This document shows positions 36,273 to 46,517 of a stretch of 64,000 bases of DNA, piece by piece. How positions within the stretch are numbered: position 1 is the first letter of the stretch; each line of letters opens with the position of its first letter. The DNA comes from Rugalucina vietnamica (taxonomy: Eukaryota; Mollusca; Bivalvia; Lucinida; Lucinidae), in the NCBI GenBank assembly GCA_964017185.1, contig OZ024882.1, positions 37,744,488-37,808,487 on the forward strand, written 5' to 3'. The position numbers and the translations under genes are program-made. Under the pieces are notes generated by a model, which worked only from the letters and a program-made list of their open reading frames with translations, had not been told where the DNA came from and ran no database searches.

Positions 36273-37500
36273 TGTTAATGTTTATGTTATAAGGGAAACT
36301 ACTCATTAAGAACTTTAACTTAATACAATTACTTCCCTTTTGCTTATTGTGATGTCACAACGTCATGATGATGACGTTACGTCTAATTATTTTATGTCTT
36401 TTATGTCTGCCATAGTGAATATTAAATATGTAACTCTCAGAGTATTTAGTATCGTTCAAGCTTATACTGCGTTTACACTATGTTCCCAGCAGCCCCGGCA
36501 GCCCCGTTTGCTAGAAACGTAGCGTGCCGTGGAGTTTTGTTAATATATTTCTCTGATTTTCAAGATCTATTACGTTTTGTTACGTTTTCTTACGTTCTAT
36601 TACGATATCCGTAACACGCCGTGGTAGTGATAAGCCGGTGTGTCATGAAGGCGCTAAGGTACGTTACGGTTATCCACGATCTATCACGATTAGTAGCACG
36701 TTCTATTACGGCCTGTTACGTTCTGTTGTGGTCAGTTGCGTTTTGACCAAGGCGTAACACGTTTCTTTGGTCTGTCAAGGTCAGCTACGGACCATTCAAT
36801 ATAAAGCACATTTTTGCCTTTTGTATACGAATAAGTCCTTTGAAATAATAACAATCGCGCTCCACAACAACCGACTGCAGAGTTGATTAAGAAATTCTTC
36901 TTCAATTGCATAGTGCAGCGTATGGTCTGTATTGTTCACTATAGTGACTGCTCCAGTATGAAGGAACTTGTCCCCATGATATGCCATTTTATATCTATAA
37001 ACTTCACGCGCCGTGATAACCGTAACAGAACGTGACATACGTAGTAGAGCGGGTTGAACACCGTCAAAGACCGTAACGCACCGTAACTTAACGCAACAAA
37101 ACGTGTTGAGTATTCCGTAGGAAACGGGACGAGACGTGAGACGACCGTGATCAAACGCAACAGAACGTGGAAGATCCGTAGCTTGCCGGGCTATTCACTA
37201 GCTTCCCGTTGCACTACGGACCGCCTCCACGTTTCGCTACGTACTGTTACGTTCTGTCACAGTGTGTTACGTTCAGCCCGTTTTATCACGGCCCATTACG
37301 TTTCTCATTTCCACCGTGACTGCCGTGGCAGATTTTTAAACTGTCAAAAAATTTGTCACGGTGTCCACGGTTATCCCGGCGTGCTACGTTTGCCTATCCC
37401 GTTCCCCTGCGTTGCCTCACGGTTATCCCGTTTTGCTCACGGTTGTCTGAAACGTGGCCGCCGTGACCGCCGGGATCATAGTGTAAATGCAGTATTAACA
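36273..37500 (+). repeat. 5' LTR, interrupted by a TIR element
   Basis: 36273-36464 matches the 3' LTR and stops at CTTA; the final ACA is found at 37498-37500 after the inserted element and its TTA duplicate. The LTR has CRE-like strings (ATGATGACGTTACGTC) that could be promoter sites; this is inferred. The insertion probably disables 5' LTR function. Confidence 0.88.
36465..37494. mobile_element. 1030-bp TIR element, TTA duplication, rich in TTACG/CGTAA motifs
   Basis: Ends TACTGCGTTTACACTATG and TACTGCATTTACACTATG (right end reversed) are flanked by TTA, as in PIF/Harbinger elements. The interior is full of short motifs such as CTATTACG, TTACGTT, CGTAACG and CCGTGG in both orientations and is far richer in CpG than its surroundings. 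The 143-codon frame at 37147-37578 crosses these motifs and the element end and is not a credible gene. No transposase. Confidence 0.85.
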
Positions 37501-37502
37501 AA

Positions 37503-37513
37503 TGGTAGCAGAG
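37503..37513 (+). promoter_or_regulatory. LTR retrotransposon primer-binding site (tRNA-iMet)
   Basis: TGGTAGCAGAG begins two bases after the 5' LTR end and is complementary to the 3' end of animal initiator tRNA-Met (CTCTGCTACCA). This fixes the LTR border and plus-strand orientation. Confidence 0.85.
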
Positions 37514-37646
37514 CATACCAAAAGGTCCTTACAGATATGGGAGACTGTTTGGAATATAGTGTGGACAGCAAAGAGTGAAATGGTGAAGTTACAGGACTAA
37601 GAAGATAAGTTTTCAAGGGTGATGGTAACAGTAGTGAAAATTAAGA

Positions 37647-38987
37647 ATGACAATTACAATAAAACCTCCAGTTAACAACAACAAAAAGAATTATGAGCGG
37701 TATAAACAAGAACTTTTAGCGTGGAAAGAAATAACTGATTTAGATGCAAGGAAACAAGCAATTGCTGTAGCACTATCCCTTCCAGAAGAGGACGACACCC
37801 AGATAAGTATTTGACCAGTTGCCACTAGAGGACTTGAAGAAAGAAAATGGATTTAGAGTGTTGGTAACATTTCTTGATGAACACTTGGGAAAGGATGATC
37901 TCAGTGACAGTATTGAAAAGTTTTATGACTTCGAAAATTATGAAAGGGTTGACGGGCAAACAATTTATAATTTATAGCTAACTATGATATGAAATACAGA
38001 AAAATAGAGAAGAAAAATATGAAATTACCATCCGAAATTTTGGCCTTCAAATTAATTCAGAAATCAAAAATTAATCACAAGGAAAAACTTTTAGTTCTCA
38101 CTGGATTAAACTATGAAAACAAAGCAAGATTGTATGAGGAAGCTAAATTGTCACTTAAGAAATTTGTAGGAGAAAACATATCAACAGAAAAACAAAGCAA
38201 ATCATTGGAGTCCAGTAAAGTGGAGAAAAGTGAGGATGTTCAGGCACTGGTTTCAACATGTAACTTAAGGGAGAAAAATAAGCAAGTTCAGAAGACAACA
38301 GGGGTGCTCTATAACAAAGGAGGTGTAAGACGTATTTGTGGAGGTTCACATAGAAAGAGTGACACAAACGTGACTTTGATCAGGAGAAGAAATCCACTAG
38401 GCATAAATGGTCGACCTATCAGGTGTTATTCTTGTGGGTCTTTTAGGCATCTATTAGCGGATTGTCCAGACAGCTGGGAAAATATGAAGAAAGTGAAGTA
38501 CTGTAAAAAGGAGGTTTGGCCAATGGGCTACTTCGAGGAAACTAAAAGGGTGAATACCAACAACTCTGCACTTTATGATACTGGAGGTTATAAGAGCATG
38601 AATGAAAATTGTGGCAAAAGGAGAAACAAAGCATGTGCTGATGTATACACAGGTTCTAAATATGCGATTGGGTTTTCCAGCAACAAAGTGTCACATGATA
38701 ATTTTGCGAAACCTGTAGAATCTGAACTGAATTTAACATTTCAAGTTAAATATGGGAGAGGGGCGTTTAATTCAAAGATAAAATCAACGAGTAAACTGGA
38801 CTACAGAGGTGCAAAGAGGGTGGAGACAGAAGTTGGGTCGAGGATTCAGCAGGTTGAGAACCCAAGGTGGTGTGGCCAGGCCAGGAATTTGGGTTATAGT
38901 ATGGACATGTATGGTGAATGCTGGAAGTTACCAAATGGTTGCAACAGTCACAGATGTTTTGGAGATGCACTGAATGTTAGGAAATGA
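37647..38987 (+). pseudogene. Degenerate gag of LTR retrotransposon
   Basis: Retrotransposon Gag forms the particle that packages element RNA. A first frame opens with ATG at 37647 and stops at 37812; a second is open to about 37976; a third runs to 38987 (332 codons from the first Met at 37989). The pieces read as one capsid-like protein broken by two frame changes. The last frame holds a CCHC zinc knuckle, CYSCGSFRHLLADC (C-x2-C-x4-H-x4-C), near 38420, followed by a basic tail. No pol follows. The breaks are left as seen. Confidence 0.8.
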
Positions 38988-39540
38988 ACAATTTACATTG
39001 TATTCCATATACTAGTGACTAGCAAACAAAATGTGTGAAACATATGGGTGATTTAAAATACAGAGGGCTAAACTACACTCGTTGGTCACGTTTATATTGA
39101 CTGAAGAAAAATGGTGGGGCTTATAATTGTATTTGTAGCTCATCGTAATATGTGTTTATCAGAATGGGAATGACTAATAATCCTTTTACACGTTTAAAAA
39201 TAAAAGTGTAAGATTCTGAAATTCATACTAGGGATAAAATGGATAATGACAAATGACAAGTTTCGAATGAGTAGTAAATTATATAGGGCCATTTTTTTAA
39301 AAATATGAAAACAGAGAATACACAGTTTAATTAGGAGAAAGTTCTGATCACAAATATGCAAATTGCAATGGGTCACAGAGGACAAATATGCTGATAGCAT
39401 GGTCATTGCTTGTTTGTTTCTTTTGGAGGTATGACATTGCTAAGACAATTCATATTATACATCATTCTAATTTATTTTTCTTCACTTTTACTTATTCACT
39501 TTTCAATTCTACTTTTTAAACTTGTTTCTTTTTCAATCTA

Positions 39541-39569
39541 TAACCAAAAGAAGAAGAAAGTATAATTAA
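39541..39569 (+). promoter_or_regulatory. Polypurine tract before 3' LTR
   Basis: AAAAGAAGAAGAAAG a short way before the 3' LTR is the expected plus-strand priming site of an LTR retrotransposon. 38988-39540 is non-coding sequence of the element with no motif that I recognise. Confidence 0.65.
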
Positions 39570-39764
39570 TGTTAATGTTTATGTTATAAGGGAAACTACT
39601 CATTAAGAACTTTAACTTAATACAATTACTTCCCTTTTGCTTATTGTGATGTCACAACGTCATGATGATGACATTACGTCTAATTACTTTATGTCTTTTA
39701 TGTCTGCCATAGTGAATATTAAATATGTAACTCTCAGAGTATTTAGTATTGTTCAAGCTTAACA
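39570..39764 (+). repeat. 3' LTR, 195 bp, intact
   Basis: Complete LTR TGTTAATG...TTAACA, followed by the GATAA duplication and resumed 316-bp unit. It differs from the 5' LTR at about three bases. Confidence 0.92.
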
Positions 39765-40631
39765 GATAATTCAGAAAGGGGGCATAACTCAGAAAAGAAA
39801 AAAATACGGGTCATCTTTTTTTTTCATGAGGAATCCATATATGAAATTTCAAGACACTAGCATCCACTGTTTAAAAGTTTCAAATTTCATCCAAAAGTGG
39901 TAAAATTGATAAATTTTCAAATTTCCGTAATTTTGTCAAAATTTGACAAAAAGTTCTCAAAAGTTAATCAGGTGATCTACTCCTTGGCCCCAATCAGCAT
40001 ACCAAATATGAAAGCACTAGCTCAAATACTTTTTGAGATATCTTGCACACAAGATTTTCAAGATTTTTTTTCAAAGGGAGATAATTCAGAAAGGGGGCAT
40101 AACTCAGAAAAGAAAAAAAAATACGGGTCATCTTTTTTTTCATGAAGAATTCATATATGAAATTTCAAGACACTAGCATCCACTGTTTAAAAGTTTCAAA
40201 TTTCATCCGAAAGTGGTAAAATTGATAAATTTTCAAAATTCCGTAATTTTGTCAAAGTTTGACAAAAAGTTCTCAAAAGTTAATCAGGTGATCTACTCCT
40301 TGGCCCCAATCACCATACCAAATATGAAAGCACTAGCTCAAATACTTTTTGAGATATCTTGCACACAAGATTTTCAAGATTTTTTTTCAAAGGGAGATAA
40401 TTCAGAAAGGGGGCATAACTCAGAAAAGAAAAAAAGTACGGGTCATCTTTTTTTTCATGAGGAATCCATATATGAAATTTCAAGAATCTAGCATCCACTG
40501 TTTAAAAGTGCGGACACACGGACACACAGACACACGGACAAGCCCAAAGCAATATGCCCTACCAACTTTTTCAAAGTTGGGGGCATAAAAATGCAGTTTC
40601 TGGAAGATGGTATATAGACAGTATAGCTTAC

Positions 40632-40696
40632 TCTATCTGTAGCAGATCACTGATTGCCTGGTTTGTTGGACAAGAGATGAGAGAGACATTCAGTAT
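40632..40696 (-). CDS. Roco gene exon E7, tentative
   Basis: A 65-nt block follows an AG (ATCCTAG) and is closed by donor GTAAGC. In phase 0 it reads ILNVSLISCPTNQAISDL and then LQIE, which fits E6. It leaves in phase 2, whereas E8 needs phase 0, so a small unseen exon may lie in the 9.8-kb intron, or the borders are wrong. A stronger-looking acceptor 30 nt upstream (TTATTTCAG) opens another frame that does not fit E6. Treat this as provisional. Confidence 0.4.
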
Positions 40697-40789
40697 CTAG
40701 GATGTTACTATGGCTGAAATAATTCATGCAGATAGAAAGACTGCTCTGCTCTATTCTACATTCATATATTAATAAGTAGCCCTAGGCAA

Positions 40790-41776
40790 CGATCGCTCAC
40801 CTGAGAGTCAACAAGTACAGTCACTGGACAAAGTAATTGGGGCTTTTACCATATATGGGTATGGTGGCCATCTTGGTCATGTGACCTTGAAACCCTACTT
40901 ACATCAGCAGAAGAGCTCTTGTCTGGATTGTGTATCCTCTTTTCTGCCATTTTGGTTCACGTGAAAAAATCATCTAACAAGGTCAGGGTCCTATAATGAC
41001 CCCCGTGGTGGGGCCATATTTGAACCCAGGAGCAAGATTGGCAGGATTTATGTAGAGCTCCACATGACAATGTTGTATATCAAATATACAAGCTTTGTGT
41101 CATGCTGTTGCAGAGAAGATTTTTTCATATATTTCCATTATAAGTCTATGGTAGATAATGACATCATGCCTGGGGCGTGGCCTGTATGGACCCCAGGGGC
41201 ACCATTAGCAGCATTTATAAAGGAGAGGATAATACATTGGTCCACACAACATATGAAAGCTCTGGGCCATATGGTTTCGGAGAAGAAGATTTTTTTATGT
41301 TTTTCCCATGACACCCCCGGGGCGGGGCTCGTATGGACCCCAGGGGCACATTTGGCAGGATTTATAAAGAGGACCATTATACATTGCTAAAAGGAAAATA
41401 TGAAAACTTTGGGCCTTGTGGTTTTGGAGAAGAAGATTTTTTAAAGTTTTTCCCATGACGCCCCCGGGGCGGGGCCCGTATGGACCCTAGGGGCACGGTT
41501 GGCAGGATTTATAAAGAGGAACACTATACATTGCTACAAAGAAAATATGAAAGCTCTGGGCCTTCTGGTTTCGGAGAAGAAGATTTTTTTATGTTTTACC
41601 CATGACCCCCCCAGGGCGGGCCTGTATGAACCCCAGGGGCACGGTTGGCAGGATTTATAAAGAGGACCACTATACATTGCTACTGACAAAATATGAGAGC
41701 TCTGGGCCTTGTGGTTTCGGAGAAGAAGATTTTTTTTATGTTTTTCCCATTGTAAGTCTAGGGGAGCTAATGACCC

Positions 41777-41810
<34 letters not shown>

Positions 41811-42345
41811 TTTATGACCCCAGCGACATGATTGGCAGGATTTATAAAAAGGACCACTACACATTGCTACATACAAAATATGAAGGCTCTGGGCCATGTG
41901 GTTTCGGAGAAAAAGATTTTTTTATGTTTTGCCCCATCACGCCCCCGGGGCGGGGCCTGTATGGACCCCAGGGGCACGGTTGGCAGGATTTATAAAGAGG
42001 ACCACTATACATTGCTACACACAAAATATGAAAGGTCTGGGACTTGTGGTTTCAGAGAAGAAGATTTTTTTATGTTTTTCCCATTGTAAGTCTATGGGAG
42101 CCATCTGTTGCCATGGAAACCAGAGTTCTAATCCGACCTGCCCCAAAACCTTGCACAACCTTTCCCCCTCCTCAATGATGCTTTAGATAAAATTTGATTA
42201 CGATCGGCCATGTTGTCTTAGAGATATTTGAGTTTGAAAATGTGAACGGACGCACGCACGCACGCACAGACGGAGGCACGGACGGACGCCGGCTCGACTA
42301 CTGTACTATAAGCTCACTTTGTGAGCCTTCGGTTCAGGTGAGCTA
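40790..42345 (+). mobile_element. Pearl/HINE-like element with ~150-bp tandem core and G30 tract
   Basis: It starts near GATCGCTCACCTGAGAG and ends AGCCTTCGGTTCAGGTGAGCTAA after a (GCAC)/(GGAC) microsatellite. About seven units of ~147-165 bp share GCCCCCGGGGCGGGGC, ATGGACCCCAGGGGCAC and GGCAGGATTTATAAAGAGGA. An uninterrupted run of 30 G lies at 41779-41808. Reading frames with poly-Pro or poly-Gly arise from this tract. 40591-40631 and 42346-42538 hold nothing recognised. Confidence 0.75.
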
Positions 42346-42538
42346 ATAACAAGTTTTAGAATTACTTAAATAAACTACATCATAGTTTTGACTGCGATGG
42401 TCTGATGGTCTGTATGTTTTCTTAAGAAAAAGAAACACTATTCTATTTATCAGGAAAGCACTTTGCAACTTTAGCTTGTGCCTTATGTAATCTCATGACA
42501 TGTAAGAATGAGGCAAAGTGTAAACATTAACAACTCAC

Positions 42539-42637
42539 GGTAGAGGAGACCTTTGGTCCTGAGACATATTGTATATACTCCAGTATAACCACATTCATGT
42601 AACACAGTCGCTTCAACCAAAGGTCCACATGGCCACT
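42539..42637 (-). CDS. Roco gene exon E6 (N-terminal region)
   Basis: The 99-nt block has acceptor CTTGCAG and donor GTGAGTTG, phase 0 on both sides, encoding 33 residues including LWLKRLCYMNVVILEYIQY, a likely amphipathic helix. It joins E5 and E7 in phase. No domain is recognised. It follows E5 after a 430-bp intron segment with no repeats that I can name. Confidence 0.75.
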
Positions 42638-43067
42638 CTGCAAGATCAATTGTTGGCTTGTTTTGGGGTTAAATGTCCTTGTCAACAATCTTTCAGTCAT
42701 AATGGGACAAAGCTGCCACTCTAGAGGGTATTAATAAGTAGTTAATGCATCTCACATGGACACAACCCGGCTCATTTGGGTTACTCACAAGGCCATCACA
42801 CTCAAAACACTATGAGAAGAGAAAATTTAGTGTATGGCCTGCAGTACTTCAATTGAGATTGTAGTTATTCAGCTGTTAGGTGCTACTAATAGTAGTTATT
42901 AAGCAAAAATTTTAAAAATACATTGCCTATGGTTGTATCACCAGGTAGAGAATTAGTTTGTAACATATATGTGTGAAGCTTCCATGCAATTAAGTGTGAA
43001 TGGTTGAATCTTTACTGTAAATATATCAAATTTTGTAGAAATATTCAGTGTATCCATGAACACTTAC
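42638..43067. other. Intron between E6 and E5, nothing recognised
   Basis: Unique-looking AT-rich sequence without exons or repeats that I can name. Confidence 0.4.
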
Positions 43068-43130
43068 CACAGAATGGCTCAGTTTGACACCTGGACACAG
43101 GGCCACACACAGGTCTGGGGTAAGGTTATC
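43068..43130 (-). CDS. Roco gene exon E5, at the edge of the 85-bp array
   Basis: The 63-nt exon has acceptor TATGTTACAG and donor GTAAGTG, phase 0 on both sides, encoding DNLTPDLCVALCPGVKL plus four residues. The acceptor and first roughly 50 nt are repeated about 15 times immediately upstream in the gene sense as 85-bp units. I chose this copy as the genuine exon because only it continues past AAACTG into SHSV and a consensus donor; the array copies run into TGTACTGATTG instead. Upstream copies therefore offer decoy acceptors. The peptide is not recognised. Confidence 0.75.
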
Positions 43131-44172
43131 CTGTAACATAAATATCAGTAAAACAATCAGTACACAGTTTGACACCTGGACACAGGGCCACACACAGGTC
43201 TGGGGTAAAGTTATCCTGTAACATAAATATCAGTACAACAATCAGTACACAGTTTGACACTTGGACACAGGGCCACACACAGGTCTGGGGTAAGGTTATC
43301 CTGTAACGTAAATATCAGTACAACAATCAGTACACAGTTTGACACCTGGACACAGGGCCACACACAGGTCTGGGGTAAGGTTATCCTGTAACATAAATAT
43401 CAGTATAACAATCAGTACACAGTTTGACACTTGGACACAGGGCCACACACAGGTCTGGGGTAAGGTTATCCTGTAACATAAATATCAGTACAACAATCAG
43501 TACACAGTTTGACACCAGGGCACAGGGCCACACACAGGTCTGGGGTAAGGTTATCCTGTAACAAATATCAGTACAACAATCAGTACACAGTTTGACACTT
43601 GGACACAGGGCCACACACAGGTCTGGGGTTAGGTTATCCTGTAACACAAATATCAGTACATCAATCAGTACACAGTTTGACACCTGGACACAAGGCCACA
43701 CACAGGTATGGGATAAGGTTATCCTGTAACATAAATACCAGTTCAACAATCAGTACACAGTTTGACACCTGAACACAAGGCCTCACTCAGGTCTGGTGTA
43801 AGGTTATCCTGTAACATAAATACCAGTTCAACAATCAGTACACAGTTTGACACCTGAACACAAGGCCACACTCAGGTCTGGGGTAAGGTTATCCTGTAAC
43901 ATAAATATCAATACAACAATCAGTACACAGTTTGACACCTGGACACAGGGCCACACACAGGTCTGGGGTAAGGTTATCCTGTAACATAAATATCAGTACA
44001 AAAACCAGTACACAGTTTGACACTTGGACACAGGGCCACACACAGGTCTGGGGTAAGGTTATCCTGTAACACAATATCAGTACAACAATCAGTACACAGT
44101 TTGACACTTGGACACAGGGCCACACACAGGTCTGGGGTAAGGTTATCCTGTAACACAATAACCAGTACAATA
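43083..44172 (-). repeat. 85-bp tandem array built from the E5 acceptor (block a)
   Basis: About thirteen 85-bp units. On the gene strand each has TTATGTTACAG, then a ~50-nt copy of the start of E5 (GATAACCTTACCCCAGACCT onward to GTCAAACTG), then TGTACTGATTG spacer. The first unit is E5 itself. Minus-strand frames containing NLTPDLCVALCPSVKL merely translate these copies. The repeated block is not a multiple of three and lacks the E5 donor. Confidence 0.95.
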
Positions 44173-44962
44173 AGAGCTGTCGCAGGACAGCGTAGCTTGC
44201 CTGACTTATGCTTTGCCACTAAATCTATCAAAGTCTATGACTCATGACCTTGACCTCAAGGTCTCTCAGGTTCGCCAAGATGGTACAGCTTTAAACCATT
44301 ACATGTATATACCAACATGATCCATCAACATATTCAAAAGATATAGACTTTAAAAACCTTAACCCAAAAAAATTTTAATATAAAATTTCTAAGTCTGTGA
44401 CCTTGACCTCAAGGTCACTCAGGTGGGTATGGTACAGCATAAAACTTCAGTCCAATATCTATCAATAAGCGAAGTATCAGCATCTATATATTCAAGAGAT
44501 ACAAACTTACAAAAACATTAACACAAAATTTATAAGTCCATGACCTTGACCTCATGGTCACTCAGGTGGGTCGTTATGGTACAGCATAAAACTTCAGCCA
44601 ATATCTATCAATATGCAAAGTATCAACTTGATCCATCTATATATTCAAGAGAATTAGACTTACAAAAACTTTAACCAAAAACTTTAACACAAAATTTCTG
44701 AGTCCCTGACCTTGACCTCAAAGTCACTCAGGTAGTCCATGATGGTACAGTATAAAACTTCTGACCAATATCTACCAACATGCAAAGTATCAACTTAATC
44801 CATCAATATGTTCAAGAGATATAGCCTTATAAAAACTTAAACCAAAAACTTTAACATTTTGAGCAACGCCGACGCTAACGCTAACGCCGACACTAACGCC
44901 TACGCCAACGCCGGGGTGACTGCAATAGCTCTTCCTGTACTTTCGTACAGGCGAGCTAAAAA
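44173..44962 (+). mobile_element. Pearl-like element G, ~790 bp, inside the 85-bp array
   Basis: The 5' end has palindrome GCTGTCGCAGGACAGC and then TAGCTTGCCTG; the 3' end has hairpin CCTGTACTTTCGTACAGG then CGAGCTAA. TAGCTTGCCTG and CAGGCGAGCTA form the subterminal inverted repeat. The core has about four ~165-bp units with CCTTGACCTCAAGGTC. A (CTAACGCCGA)-type microsatellite precedes the 3' end. Same architecture as families I and II but different sequence. Confidence 0.75.
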
Positions 44963-45190
44963 CCAGTACACAGTTTAATATTTGGACACAGGGCCACACA
45001 CAGGTCTGGGGTAAGGTTATCCTGTAACATAAATATCAGTACAACAATCAGTCAACAGTTTGACACTTGGACACAGGGCCACACACAGGTCTGGGGTTAG
45101 GTTATCCTGTAACATAAATATCAGTACAACAATAAGTACACAGTTTGACACCTGGACACAGGGCCACTCACAGGTTATCCTGAAACACAA
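44963..45190 (-). repeat. 85-bp array (block b)
   Basis: About two and a half further units of the E5-derived array beyond element G. It is ended by insertion of a family I pearl-like element at 45191. Confidence 0.92.
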
Positions 45191-45975
45191 GAGGACCAAT
45201 GGTCCTATAAATGCTCACCTGAGATCTGGGATATGCGACCTAAGCTGACCTTGCCATAAAATAAGTCAAGGTCATCCCGGGGTTATGATTTATAACAACT
45301 TTGTAGAGCTCCATTCACTTATGCTTCAGGTAAAGTTTCATAGGTCTTCCGGTTCTGAACAATAAGATTTATAAAGGTTTTTGCTACTTATAGCCATGGC
45401 TGCAATCTTGGTCACATGACCTGATCCATTTACATCAACTTTCATTCCCTTTCCTAACAATGCTCCACATAAAGTTTGGCTTTGACTGGCCAAGCGATTT
45501 CAGAAAAGGTGTTTTAATATTATGGTCATAAATATGTATATAGCCCAAGGGCAGGGGCAGACAACCCCCTGAGGACATTTTTTTCATAAACATAATTCTT
45601 CTGTCCGTTTGCATATTCCCAGCAACTTTTCCCCATTTACATTTTACTTATTTTCCCCATTCAAATGCATGGGCAACCTATGTTGGCCCTGCCATTAAAT
45701 AGGTCAAGGTCATCTCAAGGTCATTAGGAAGATTTTTTTTATAGTTTTTACCATATATGGGCATGGCAGCCATCTTGGTCCTTTGACCTGTAGCATTTAT
45801 ATAATCTTTCTTTCTCCCTTCCAAAGGATGCTCCACATGAAGTTTGGCTTTGATTGGCCAAGCTGTTTCAGGGGACAAGATCTTTTGGACAGATGACGTA
45901 TGACGGACAAATGGACAACAGAGCATGGCCATCCTAAATGCTCACCTTTTGAGTCTTTGGCTCAGAAGAGCTAAA
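45191..45975 (+). mobile_element. Pearl/HINE-like element, family I, copy 4
   Basis: It begins GAGGACCAATGGTCC, then GCTCACCTGAGATCTGG, and ends CTCAGAAGAGCTAA with a decayed 3' hairpin. The core has CCATTCAAATGCATGGG and GCCATCTTGGTC. It is short (785 bp). Confidence 0.7.
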
Positions 45976-46150
45976 AAACAGGTCCTCTTTTTTTTTTCAT
46001 ATGCAAACCACATACCAAATTTCAAGATCCTAACTCTAACGGTTCTTGACCAAGTGCTAATTAAGCTAACTCAGGCACTTGGACTAGACTGCACTCACAG
46101 ACAGACCCAAACCAATATGCCCCCTTAACTTCCTCGAAGTTGGGAGTACT
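45976..46150 (+). repeat. Family II pearl-like 3'-end fragment
   Basis: Phrases CATACCAAATTTCAAGATCC and AATATGCCCCCTTAACTTC then GAAGTTGGG match the 3' end of the 35279-40590 family. Truncated. Confidence 0.55.
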
Positions 46151-46162
46151 AGAGCACAAAAA

Positions 46163-46517
46163 ATGAAATTAAGTTCAAATATTATAAAAGAAAATTGTTA
46201 TGATGACAAATTTTCACATATTTATGCAAAGTCCATTAAAATCTGTGAAAAAGAAAAAGGCTATTCTTTCATGAGAAAAAATCAATATTGGTTACTGGAA
46301 CTTCTTTCCTGCCTCTTTGCTCATTCTGTCGAGGGTATAACTCGGTCATTATCGCTATGCTTTTATCATTTTTAGATGCTTATAAAAAAATCATAATTTG
46401 CCAGAAATATTACGGGGTTTATACCTTGGGTTGAAGAAATAATAACCATTATAAGATATTTTCAAAGCTTTTAAGAAAAAAATAATTTTGTTTTCATATG
46501 TTCTGCTCTGAATTCAG
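46163..46517. repeat. Dispersed repeat R, copy 1, left part
   Basis: Sequence around TTTGCTCATTCTGTCGAGGG and TTTGCCAGAAATATTAC up to GAATTCAG matches 55188-55377. The match continues past the hAT-like insertion at 48214-48260 (GGCCATAGGGATAAACACTG). Function unknown. Confidence 0.7.

Larger units (their letters stand above)
36273..39764 (+). mobile_element. Gag-only LTR retrotransposon
   Basis: Two 195-bp LTRs begin TGTTAATG and end TTAACA, flanked by GATAA (36268-36272 and 39765-39769). A primer site complementary to animal initiator tRNA-Met follows the 5' LTR and a purine tract precedes the 3' LTR. Between them only gag-like sequence is visible; no protease, RT or integrase motif. It is therefore non-autonomous. 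The 5' LTR is split by a 1030-bp TIR element; without that the element is about 2.46 kb. LTRs differ at about three sites, suggesting recent insertion. Confidence 0.9.
35279..40590 (+). mobile_element. Family II pearl-like element with five 316-bp core units
   Basis: It begins GAACTAGAAATAAG with palindrome GTGTTTGTAAAACAC, then TATGCCCCCAACT, and ends in CAACTTTTTCAAAGTTG hairpin and GGGGGCATAA. The core has units starting AAAGTGGTAAAATTGATA at 35446, 35762, 36078, 39891 and 40207 (about 316 bp each); the third is split by the LTR retrotransposon. A (GGACACAC)-type microsatellite precedes the 3' end. Pieces of this family also occur at 45976-46150, 58830-59038 and 61520-61957. Plus-strand frames of 70-107 codons are repeat by-products. 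Confidence 0.8.

Noticed and set aside
37147..37578. 143-codon plus-strand frame
   Set aside because: It crosses the motif-rich TIR element, the LTR remnant and the primer site; it has no domain and is compositional.
37647..38987. Cellular CCHC zinc-finger gene
   Set aside because: It lies between LTRs with primer site and purine tract, so it is retrotransposon gag.
35489..40588. Several plus-strand frames with ILSKFDKKFSKVNQVIYSLA-type peptides
   Set aside because: The same 316-bp satellite unit translated repeatedly; no start context or gene structure, and the same frame is broken in other units.
41534..41857. Frame with a poly-Pro or poly-Gly run
   Set aside because: Produced by the G30 tract in a tandem unit; both strands are open for the same reason.
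43381..44231. Minus-strand frames of 85-122 codons with repeating NLTPDLCVALCPSVKL
   Set aside because: They are read-through translations of the 85-bp array; frame shifts at each unit and no start or splice context supports them.
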